64,000 bases of DNA from CAVQCX01 sp963775335. Its GTDB lineage: Bacteria > Pseudomonadota > Gammaproteobacteria > Chromatiales > Chromatiaceae. The position numbers and the translations under genes were made by a program. The notes under the pieces are model-generated. The model was given only the letters and a program-made list of their open reading frames with translations, was not told the origin of the DNA and made no database searches. The first letter of the stretch is position 1. The number at the start of each line of letters is the position of its first letter. The stretch lies in assembly GCA_963775335.1 (NCBI GenBank), contig CAVZIJ010000007.1, positions 62,001-126,000 on the forward strand, read 5' to 3'. Of the stretch, positions 1-8,269 are shown piece after piece.

Positions 1-164
1 AGCCGCGCCCAATGGGGCGTCTCCGCGAATGACCGGCGCCCGGTGACCAGCAGGGCCTTGCGACCATAACGGGCGAGGACGTGCGGAAGCTCGCTCACCT
101 TGCCGGCCCCGAAACGGATCTCGGGAAGGCTCGCGACGAAGAACGGATTGAGAGTCTTCAACAT
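1..164 (-). CDS. Iron-containing alcohol dehydrogenase, N-terminal fragment (cut by window edge)
   Basis: About 54 codons are visible, from an ATG whose complement ends at 164 to the window edge. The peptide runs through FFVASLPEIRFGAG, then a segment ending KALLVTGR. This is the usual start of group III (Fe-type) alcohol dehydrogenases: a short beta strand, the 'RFGAG' turn, then the first Rossmann strand with the nucleotide-binding 'LLVTG'. Metal ligands and the rest of the enzyme lie outside the window, so substrate and activity cannot be judged. The next gene on the same strand is a small monooxygenase-fold protein 47 bp upstream, and the two may be co-transcribed. Confidence 0.75.
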   Translation of the reverse strand, partial: MLKTLNPFFVASLPEIRFGAGKVSELPHVLARYGRKALLVTGRRSFAETPHWAR

Positions 165-211
165 GGATCTGTCGATCAGGTCAGGACGAGACCGGCTCTT
201 TGTCCCGCGAT

Positions 212-508
212 CTAGCCGTTGGGAAAGAGCCCCTTGTGCGGCACCCCCTCGCGAGGCCGGGCCATCATGTCGGCCACCCTGTCGCGCCAGGCCAGATAGT
301 GCGGTGTCGCCTTGTGGGCAGCGGCGTCTTCGGCGCTTGCATAGGCCTCGTAGAGGACGAACTTGGTGGGGTCGCCAGCATCCTGAAGGACATCGAACCG
401 GCGGTTCCCGGGCTCTTTGATCGATGCTTCGTGGTTGGCCCGGGTGGCCTCGATAAATCCCTCGACGCTTTCCGGTTTGACCCACACGTGGACGATGATG
501 ACCTGCAT
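212..508 (-). CDS. Putative quinol monooxygenase (ABM-domain, YgiN/LsrG-like)
   Basis: A 98-residue protein, the full length of a single antibiotic-biosynthesis-monooxygenase (ABM) ferredoxin-like domain. It begins MQVIIVHVWVKPESVEGF and carries the family's 'ANHEASIKEPGNRRFDVLQ', 'FVLYEAYASAEDAAAHKATPHY' pattern, with the conserved E-Y and H residues typical of YgiN/LsrG relatives. Such proteins are small dimeric cytosolic enzymes acting on quinols or autoinducer-like substrates; which applies here is not visible. It sits just upstream of the Fe-alcohol dehydrogenase on the same strand, a pairing that suggests small carbonyl or alcohol metabolism (inference). Confidence 0.8.
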   Translation of the reverse strand: MQVIIVHVWVKPESVEGFIEATRANHEASIKEPGNRRFDVLQDAGDPTKFVLYEAYASAEDAAAHKATPHYLAWRDRVADMMARPREGVPHKGLFPNG

Positions 509-942
509 GCTGTGACCCCCTCAGCCGACTGGCTCCAAACTTTAACCGACGGCTCACCAAATGGACACCGGCGGTACGAAACAGCCAGCTCGGTGCTTTC
601 GTTGCGCGCACGGTCGGGCTGGGGGATCGGCGCTGGGGCGGTCTCTTCTTGCGCCGCGTTCCGCTCGCCGCGCAGCAAACCTTTCCGCTGTTCCGTGCCG
701 AGAACGGTTGCAGCATCGTGCCGGTCAGCGAGCGCGAGCGGCGTCGCTCCGGTCTCGCGGGAGGGTTGATCCGGCCGACGGACATGGTCTATGGTAACCA
801 AGGCCGAAGAACGGATAGAAGGCTCTGTCGGGTCAGCGGCAATATGGATGTGAGCCGCGTCGCGACACCACAGAGCCGCCACCGCGCGATCCGGGGAAAG
901 GATCGATAAGGGAAGTCGGTACAGTCGACAGGGAGTGTCGAG
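509..942. other. Intergenic region, no gene seen
   Basis: About 430 bp between the divergently transcribed monooxygenase and the giant secreted-protein gene. The short open frames here lack recognisable protein character. Promoters for both directions must lie here, but no convincing -35/-10 pair or operator palindrome stands out. A purine-rich GGGAG lies about 10 bp before the ATG at 943 and can serve as ribosome binding site. Confidence 0.5.
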
Positions 943-3900
943 ATGCGCGTATTCCGGGGTCTTCCTTTCGTTGTCTGGCTCGGGATCTTGCTTTGCGGCC
1001 CGGCCCGCGCCGATATCCCTACGGGAATCGCCTGGCTCGGCGCCCAGGCCCGACCTGACGGCAGCTACGCCAGCACCTCCACCAGCTCGACCCCGTTCCA
1101 ATCCACCGTCGAGACCCTGCGCACCCTGGCGTTGCTGGGTCAGGCCGGCCTGCCGACCAACCCGGCGGCACTGAGCTACCTCGCCGGCGATGCTTACAAC
1201 GGCAACAGCTACCTGGCCCCCCGCATCATGGCGTTCTCGGCCTACGGGCGCCCGGTCGACGCGCTGGGGGTGCAGCTCGCTGGGCAGATCGACGAGATCG
1301 GAGTCTACGGCGAGCTGGCCGGCTACCAGGGCACGGTGCTGGACTCGGCCCGAGCCCTGGAGGCGCTGGCCGAGGCGGGCCTGAGGCCGGCCGATACTCT
1401 GGCCTCGACGGTCGGCTGGCTGCTCGCGGCCCAGGGCGCGGATGGCAGCTGGGCCTTGCCGGCCAACCCGGGCGATACCTGGGTGACGGCCAGCGTCGCC
1501 GAGGCGCTGAGCCGCTATCGCGGCGACTACCTGGGCGTGCCGGAGGCGTTGGGGGCGGCCCAGGCCTTCCTGCTGACCCGGCGCGACGGGACGGGCGCCT
1601 GGGGCGAGGATCTGGTAACCGCCCAGGTGCTCGACGGGCTCCTGCCCTGGATCGCCGATCCGGGGCTGCTGGCTCCGGCCGTGGAGGTGCTGCGCGCCCA
1701 CCAAGGCGCGGACGGCAGCTGGGGCGAGGATGTCCACACGACGGCCCTGGCGCTGCGCGCCCTCTGGCTGGCCGGGCAGCGCAACACCCAGGGCAGCACC
1801 GACGCGACGCCGGGCGGGGTCAAAGGCCGGGTGATCGATGCCGACACGGGCGAGCCGGTGGCTGATGCGGCGATCACCGTGCAATCGACCGGCAGCTTCA
1901 CGGGGCGCTCCCTGGGCGATGGGGTCTTCCTGGTGTCGGGTATTCCTGCGGGGCAGTACACCGTGCGGGTGGACAAGCCCGGCTATCTCGGCTCGTACAA
2001 GTCGGTGGAGATCCTGGCCGGCGCGGTCGCCGATCTCGGAGACATACCCGTCGCCCAAGGGCAGAGCACGGGCGCGGTTTTTCTCCATGTCTACGACAGC
2101 GCCACGACCCAGGGTTTGGGCGGGGCCCAGCTGAGCCTGAGCGGCGACACACAAGCCAGCACCGACAGCAGCGGGGATCTCTCGCTGCCGGCCCTGGTCC
2201 CGGGAACGTACAGCTTCAACCTGACCCGCAGCGGCTATCACTCGGTCGGCGGGCAGCTGCAGCTCGGTGAGGGGGCAGTGCTGCGGGTCAGGCAGGCCAT
2301 GGTCCCCGAAGGCAGCTACCTCGACCAAGGGCCCGTCGATCTGACCGGAAGGGTGATCGACGGGTCTACCGGCCGGCCGCTGCCTGGGGCGCAGCTCGCC
2401 CTGGACGGCGGGACTTCGAACAGCGCCGACAGCGCGGGGGCGTTCAGCTTCCCCGCTGTGCCCCGGGGCGCCCACAGTCTGGGGCTGTCTGCCCCGGGCT
2501 ATGTCAGCCGCGATTACCGCATCCAGCTCGACCCCGGCATGAGCGGCGTGCTCGGCGACCTGCTCCTGTACCCCAGTCCGACGGTGACCATGCCCACGAC
2601 CCTGACTCTGAACGGCCAGGTGGTGGACAGCGTGTCCGGGCAGCCCCTGGCGGGGGCCAGCGTGCGGCTGGTCGAGACCGGCGCCACGATGGCCGCCGAC
2701 GCCGAGGGCCAGTTCCGACTCTCGGGCCTCAGGCTCACCGATCTGCACCTGGATATCACCGCCGAGGGCCATGTTGCCGAGCAGTTCACCCTGACCGTCG
2801 AGGCGTTCGGCGAGGTCAGCGCCCGCTTTGCTCTGCCCCCTGAGGCGCAGAGCGACCCCGGCGCCACCAGCTCGACGTTGAGCGGTCTGGTCACTGACGC
2901 CCAGACCGGCCAGCCTCTGCCCGGGGCCGTGGTCGCCTCCGCCGACGGGAGCTACCGCACGGTCTCCGGCTCTGACGGGCACTATGCGCTGACCGGCGTG
3001 AACGACCTGGCCTTCCAGCTCACCGCCAGCGCCTTGGGCTATACGGCCAAGAGCTACGACATCGCCCTGCCGACCCACGGAACATACGACCTGCCCATCG
3101 CCCTGAGCCCCCTGCCTGCCACCGGCGACGCGACGAGCCCGACCCCCGCCGTCCAGGTCCTGGCAGTCTGGCCGGATCGGTCCCCGGTCGGTGCCATGCA
3201 GACCCTGACCGTGCATGCACGGATCGGCAGCCTCTCGGATCAGCCCCAGGCGGTGCAGGTGCTTGGCGAGGTGTTCGACGACCAGGGCCAGTCGGTCGCC
3301 AAGCTCGCCCCCGTGATCCCGGGCACGCAGACCACGCGCACCGACTCTGAGCTCGCGCCCGGTGAGACGCTGGAGCTGGAGCTGCCCTGGCAGACGGAGC
3401 AGCGGCCGCCGGGCAGCTACCGGCTCGTGGTCCGGGTCGTAGAGCCCCACACGGTATCGGCAGCGGTGCCCACCGGCCGCGTCTATGCCGAAGGTCAAAG
3501 CTACGCCCAGGTCAGCGAGACCCGGACCTTGGGGGGCTACCTCGATCTCTCCCCGCCCATCGCCCAGGCCGGCTCGGACCAGCCGGTGCAGCTGTCCGCC
3601 CTGGTGGTCAACACCGGCAACGTCCCCCTGACCGACACCGCGCTGCGGCTGCAGGTGGTCAGCGCCCAGAGCGGAGCGCCGCTGACCAGCGTGATGGTGC
3701 AGGTGCCGAAGTTGGCTGTGGGCGAGCATGCCCGGGTCGCTTTCGGCAGCTGGGTCCCCACCGAGGCCGGCGAGCTGCCCGTAACGATCCGCGCCGAGAG
3801 CGCTGATCCGGCGGGCTCGATCGCGGGCATCCTGCACGTGGGCGATCGCCCCGTCGGCACCTTCACTCTGGATCGCCAGACCGTCCCCGAGGGCACCCAG

Positions 3901-6900
3901 ACGGTGCACGCCAGCATCAACCTGCAAGGGGTGGACCTTACCCAGGCCACGCTCACAGACCCCCTGTATCTGTCGGTGCGCGATGCGATCGAGCGCGGCG
4001 GTCGCTATGTCGCCCGCGAGGCGGTGAACTGGCAGAAGACCAATCGCTGCCAGGGCTGTCATATCGAGGCCCAGAGCGTGTTGGGCCTGGCCTCGTCGTT
4101 CGACAAGGCGCCGATCGACAAGGACGCCGCTCAGTTCCTCTACAACGGTATCGCCGGAACGCTGCAGCCCACAGGGGCTCTGATAGACGCTTACCCTCAG
4201 TACAGCCTTGCGCAAACGGGCTTCTGCGCTTGGGGCCTCACGGCCTGGCCTGACAAGCACCAGTCATTTCGCAGTCAATACAAGTCCGGCCTCTATCTGC
4301 TGGGGTACAGGCGAGAGTCCGGGGACTACACGTTCTGGTCTCTGGATAGAAATGAAGCCTGGTGGGATTCGGACGAGGCGAAGACCGCCATCGTCGTAAA
4401 GAACCTGGTGGACGTTCTGCAGTCCGCGGGCCAGGACCTTGGCGCGCTGGGCGGCTATTCGGTACAGCCGTTGTTTAGCAGTCCCGCCCTCTATCAACCG
4501 CAGGACATGGAATGGGGTCCTGACGGCCTGCTCTATGTTTTGACGCGAGACGGAAAGGTCTGGACCCTCGATCCGGACAGCGGCTCGGCCGAGGTCTATG
4601 TCTCCGGACTGCCCGCCGACGGGCGCGGGCTGGCCGTCGCGGCAGATCAAATCCTCTATGTAGCCACCGCCAACGGGCGCTTGATACGGGTCGGCGCGGA
4701 CGGCTCTTGGGCATACCTGCCGGCCTCCTTTCCTTCCGCTTGGGACGTCGAGCTAGGACCGGATGGCCGCCTATATGTCTCCGACGTTAGCAACAACCGC
4801 ATCTGGCGCCTGTTCCCGGACGATCCTTCCGGATCGGTCTGGATCAGCGGCGGCCAGCTGTCCGGCCCGAGAGGCCTGGCTTTTGGCCCCGACGGCGCAC
4901 TTTATGTAAGCAATTTCGGTGGCTTCAATATCCTGAGCATCGACCCCGCCGGTACCGTCTCGGTGTTTGCCGATGGACTACCGTTCCAACCTCTGTACCT
5001 GGATGCCGATGCCGCCGGCGGTCTCTACTACACGTCCGATCGCCGAAGCTACTACTACATGGATGCCCCCCAGGGGCTCAACCGCGTGCGGGCCGACGGC
5101 ACGATCGAGCGACTGACAGAAGTCAAATACGCCACGGGAGTAGCGGTGAGTCCGGCCGGGGTTTTCGTCGCGGGCCGGGATGCAAACAGCATCCTACGAC
5201 TGGTCGAGACACCGCTCGACATGACCGGCTTGGATGGGATACGCACCCAGGTCCTGCGCGCCGCCCGCTATTTCCTCGGCCGGGCCAACAGTTACACCGG
5301 CTCTCATCTCGGAACCCGTGCCGCCATCCTCTCCGGCCTCGGGGAGACCCTCAAGATCGTCGATGACCCGGCCCTCGCGGCCCAGATTGAGACGGCCATG
5401 GCCAACACCGCCGCCTATCTGCGCAGCGCCCAGCGCGCAGACGGCGGCTGGGGCAAATACCTGGGGTGGGGCAGCGACCCCCTGATCAGCGCGCTGGTCG
5501 GTCTGGCCCTGGACTACACCAATCCATCCCCCGACGACCCGCAGGTGCGTGCGGCCATCCTCTACCTGCTCAACGCGCAACAGACCGACGGCTCCTGGTC
5601 CAGCTCCATCATGAGCACCCGCCTGTCGGCCACCAGTCTGGTGATGGACTACCTGCCCAAGGCCCTGGACCGGCTCGGCGGCATCAACGTCAACGTCCAT
5701 CTGACCCTGCCGGACAACATCACCCTGTCCGCCCCCAACCGCCTGCCGGACAGCTCGCCGAACCCCGCCGGGGGGACCGACTACCTCTGGCACCTGGTCG
5801 GGGTGACCAGCGAGGGCCGCAGCCTCGGCTTCGACCTCAGCTTCCACGACATGGCCCTACACGAGACCCGCCCCGCGGCAACCCGGGCCGAGCTGGAGTT
5901 CGCCAACAGCTTCGCCGACGGCACCCTGACGCTGCCCCTGGCCATCCCCTCGCTGACGGTGGATGCGGGGGCAAAGCTCGCGGTCAGCACGGCCCGTTCC
6001 AGCTACGGGGCGGGCGAGGACGTCGCAATTTCCGCACGGGTGGCCAACACCTCGACGGCGCCCCTGTCCGGGTCGGTCCAGCTGGGCATCTATGTCCCGG
6101 GGGCCCAGACGCCGATCGCCCAGCTCGCACCCCTGCGGCTCAGCGACTTGCCGGCCGGCCAGCAGCGGGTCCTGCCGGCGCTCTGGAACACGGGCTCGAC
6201 CCTGGTGGGCCACTACGAGGTGAGGGCCAAGCTTCAGGACGCCCGTGCCAGCGAGCTGGACCGGGCGAGCGCGGCCTTCTCGATCTTCGCGCCCTCGGCG
6301 GTGCTCTCCGGTCGCGTGCGCACCGACCGGCCGGTTTACGATCCCTCGGACCAGGTGCTGGTCAACGTCGATCTGACCAACCAGAGCACCAATGCCATCC
6401 AGGGCCCGGAGCATGTGCAGGTCAGGGTGCTCGATCCTTCCGGGATCCCGGTCTTCTCCACGACGCTCGCGGTCGGTGAGCTGTTGCCCGATGGGGGCAC
6501 GGCCCTTCAGGTGGCGGTCCCCCTGATTCAGGCTTCGGAGGGGAGCTATCGGGTCGAGGTGCTGGCGCTTGACGATGCTACCGGCCAGCCGGTCTCCGGA
6601 GCCCAGACCGGTTTCCAGGTCCTCCGGCAAAGCGCCGCGCTGGCGGGCTCGGTGTGGATGGATCAGACCGAGGTCGGAGTCGGGGACCCCGAGCTGTGTC
6701 ACGCGCGCATCGACAGCCTGAGCGCCGACTCACTGCCCGGTACCCAAGCGCGCCTGCTGTTGGTCGGTGCCGATACCCAGACCATCGTCGCCAGCTGGGA
6801 TGCGCGTATGGATCTCGCCCCTGAAGGCAGCTTCGATCTCAGCCGCGACATGGATACCGCGAGCCTGACCCCGGGTGGCTACGTGTGCCTGCTCCAGGGC

Positions 6901-8244
6901 GCCTTCGGCGGCACCTGGCAGACCCTGGATTTCGCCGGCTTCCAGGTGGTGCTGCGCTGGCACGTCCAGGGCGACCTCTCGGTGGACCCCAGAGGCGGGC
7001 GGCTGCTGGTGCTGATGGATGCCCAGGCCCCCTCGGGCGGCGATCCCCAGGGTCCGTCCACGGCCTTGCCGAGTCCCGACGTCCAGCGCCAGACCTTGCA
7101 GGGGCTGCTCCGCTCCGCCGGCTGGTCCTACACCATCGTCACCGACGCCGATGCCTTTACGCACGGGCTCAGAAGCGGCGGCTATACCAGCTACGCGCTC
7201 CTGTCCGAGCACATCAAGCTGCCCGACCAGGTTGAAAAGGAGCTGCGCGAGGCGGTCTACCGCGGCGAGGGCCTGGTGGCCGCGGGCGCCCATGACCAGC
7301 GCAACCGGGCTATCGAGCAGGCCCTCGGGATCAAACAGCTCGGGAACCTGCCTCAGGCCGTCGCGGTCACGCTCGCCGACTCGGACGTGCATGCCGCTGG
7401 CTCGGCTGCCTTCGGCGTCCAGACCAAGGTCCTCGCCGCGGAGCTGCAGGGCGCCCAGCCGATCGGCGACTACGTCGAATCGGCCAACGGCACGGGCCAA
7501 ACCGAAGCACAGCCCGCCGTCACCCTCAACCACTACGGTCAAGGTTGGGCCGTCTATTGCGGGTTCGACCTGCTGGCCGAGGCCGCTGTCGACCAGGCCC
7601 CACCGTTGTTCGGTGAGCTCCTGTTGGGTGGACTGGCACGCGTGCGCCCGGAGGTCACCGAGTTTGCCCCGGCGGATGTCGTGCCCCTGCGCCTGACACT
7701 GGACAATCTCGGCATCGATGCCACGGGCCAGGTCGTCCTGGACCCTCTCAACCTGCGGATGGTGGACCCTCGAACAGCCAAAATCGACGACACCGGAACC
7801 CTGGTCTGGCCCTTCGACCTGGCCGAGAACGAGACCGTCGAGCGCCGCTTCTGGCTGGCGCTGCCCGAAGCCGGCGATCCGCTCTCCCTCCAGGCCCTAA
7901 TCTACGTGGATCGACCCGACGATGAGCCGCTGCTGCTCGACACCCTGAGCCTGGTGTTGGAGCCGGGCACGGCGGTCAGCCTGGTCGACGCGTTGGATGC
8001 ACTATGCATCCTGAACGAGCGGGACGCTACTCTCTACGGCGCGGCCTACAGCCTGGTCCAGCAGGCCTACACGCTGTTCGGCGAAGGCGATTCGGCGGGG
8101 GCGCTCGCCGCAGCCGTGCAGGCGGCCGACGCGCTGACCGCGATCGATACCCAGGCGGCGGCCGATGCCCGCCAACTCCTCGACCAAGCCATCAGGCAGC
8201 TCGAAATCTCGCTGCAGCCGACTGCCGACGCGCAAGCCAACTGA
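943..8244 (+). CDS. Giant secreted multidomain protein (terpenoid-cyclase-like, CarboxypepD_reg repeats, CXXCH site, beta-propeller)
   Basis: 2433 residues with a signal peptide (about 1-23, cleavage near ARA-D). Order as read: alpha/alpha-barrel repeats with 'DGSW' motifs as in squalene-cyclase/prenyltransferase folds (~25-285); five carboxypeptidase-regulatory-like beta-sandwich repeats, each with a 'G.V.D..TG.PL.GA' signature (~292-725); Ig/CARDB-like segments (~735-1000); a cyclase-like stretch with a CQGCH haem-type motif at Cys1036-His1040; an NHL/SMP-30-like beta-propeller (~1178-1421, repeated 'GPDG.LYV'); more cyclase repeats (~1425-1585); Ig/CARDB-like domains (~1590-2000); an alpha/beta region starting 'GRLLVLMD' (~2018-2265) and a helical tail. 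It is probably periplasmic or surface-exposed. The transglutaminase-fold gene starts 25 bp downstream, so the two likely form an operon. Function is unknown; the mix of adhesion-like beta domains and a possible c-haem is unusual. Confidence 0.85.
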   Translation: MRVFRGLPFVVWLGILLCGPARADIPTGIAWLGAQARPDGSYASTSTSSTPFQSTVETLRTLALLGQAGLPTNPAALSYLAGDAYNGNSYLAPRIMAFSAYGRPVDALGVQLAGQIDEIGVYGELAGYQGTVLDSARALEALAEAGLRPADTLASTVGWLLAAQGADGSWALPANPGDTWVTASVAEALSRYRGDYLGVPEALGAAQAFLLTRRDGTGAWGEDLVTAQVLDGLLPWIADPGLLAPAVEVLRAHQGADGSWGEDVHTTALALRALWLAGQRNTQGSTDATPGGVKGRVIDADTGEPVADAAITVQSTGSFTGRSLGDGVFLVSGIPAGQYTVRVDKPGYLGSYKSVEILAGAVADLGDIPVAQGQSTGAVFLHVYDSATTQGLGGAQLSLSGDTQASTDSSGDLSLPALVPGTYSFNLTRSGYHSVGGQLQLGEGAVLRVRQAMVPEGSYLDQGPVDLTGRVIDGSTGRPLPGAQLALDGGTSNSADSAGAFSFPAVPRGAHSLGLSAPGYVSRDYRIQLDPGMSGVLGDLLLYPSPTVTMPTTLTLNGQVVDSVSGQPLAGASVRLVETGATMAADAEGQFRLSGLRLTDLHLDITAEGHVAEQFTLTVEAFGEVSARFALPPEAQSDPGATSSTLSGLVTDAQTGQPLPGAVVASADGSYRTVSGSDGHYALTGVNDLAFQLTASALGYTAKSYDIALPTHGTYDLPIALSPLPATGDATSPTPAVQVLAVWPDRSPVGAMQTLTVHARIGSLSDQPQAVQVLGEVFDDQGQSVAKLAPVIPGTQTTRTDSELAPGETLELELPWQTEQRPPGSYRLVVRVVEPHTVSAAVPTGRVYAEGQSYAQVSETRTLGGYLDLSPPIAQAGSDQPVQLSALVVNTGNVPLTDTALRLQVVSAQSGAPLTSVMVQVPKLAVGEHARVAFGSWVPTEAGELPVTIRAESADPAGSIAGILHVGDRPVGTFTLDRQTVPEGTQTVHASINLQGVDLTQATLTDPLYLSVRDAIERGGRYVAREAVNWQKTNRCQGCHIEAQSVLGLASSFDKAPIDKDAAQFLYNGIAGTLQPTGALIDAYPQYSLAQTGFCAWGLTAWPDKHQSFRSQYKSGLYLLGYRRESGDYTFWSLDRNEAWWDSDEAKTAIVVKNLVDVLQSAGQDLGALGGYSVQPLFSSPALYQPQDMEWGPDGLLYVLTRDGKVWTLDPDSGSAEVYVSGLPADGRGLAVAADQILYVATANGRLIRVGADGSWAYLPASFPSAWDVELGPDGRLYVSDVSNNRIWRLFPDDPSGSVWISGGQLSGPRGLAFGPDGALYVSNFGGFNILSIDPAGTVSVFADGLPFQPLYLDADAAGGLYYTSDRRSYYYMDAPQGLNRVRADGTIERLTEVKYATGVAVSPAGVFVAGRDANSILRLVETPLDMTGLDGIRTQVLRAARYFLGRANSYTGSHLGTRAAILSGLGETLKIVDDPALAAQIETAMANTAAYLRSAQRADGGWGKYLGWGSDPLISALVGLALDYTNPSPDDPQVRAAILYLLNAQQTDGSWSSSIMSTRLSATSLVMDYLPKALDRLGGINVNVHLTLPDNITLSAPNRLPDSSPNPAGGTDYLWHLVGVTSEGRSLGFDLSFHDMALHETRPAATRAELEFANSFADGTLTLPLAIPSLTVDAGAKLAVSTARSSYGAGEDVAISARVANTSTAPLSGSVQLGIYVPGAQTPIAQLAPLRLSDLPAGQQRVLPALWNTGSTLVGHYEVRAKLQDARASELDRASAAFSIFAPSAVLSGRVRTDRPVYDPSDQVLVNVDLTNQSTNAIQGPEHVQVRVLDPSGIPVFSTTLAVGELLPDGGTALQVAVPLIQASEGSYRVEVLALDDATGQPVSGAQTGFQVLRQSAALAGSVWMDQTEVGVGDPELCHARIDSLSADSLPGTQARLLLVGADTQTIVASWDARMDLAPEGSFDLSRDMDTASLTPGGYVCLLQGAFGGTWQTLDFAGFQVVLRWHVQGDLSVDPRGGRLLVLMDAQAPSGGDPQGPSTALPSPDVQRQTLQGLLRSAGWSYTIVTDADAFTHGLRSGGYTSYALLSEHIKLPDQVEKELREAVYRGEGLVAAGAHDQRNRAIEQALGIKQLGNLPQAVAVTLADSDVHAAGSAAFGVQTKVLAAELQGAQPIGDYVESANGTGQTEAQPAVTLNHYGQGWAVYCGFDLLAEAAVDQAPPLFGELLLGGLARVRPEVTEFAPADVVPLRLTLDNLGIDATGQVVLDPLNLRMVDPRTAKIDDTGTLVWPFDLAENETVERRFWLALPEAGDPLSLQALIYVDRPDDEPLLLDTLSLVLEPGTAVSLVDALDALCILNERDATLYGAAYSLVQQAYTLFGEGDSAGALAAAVQAADALTAIDTQAAADARQLLDQAIRQLEISLQPTADAQAN

Positions 8245-8269
8245 CAGACAGCCTCCGGGAACCCGCACC

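Noticed and set aside
265..4260. 1331-codon open frame on the minus strand under the giant secreted-protein gene
   Set aside because: Arg/Gly/Ala/His-rich, domain-free translation that mirrors the codon pattern of the plus-strand gene; only its last part overlaps the real monooxygenase in another frame.
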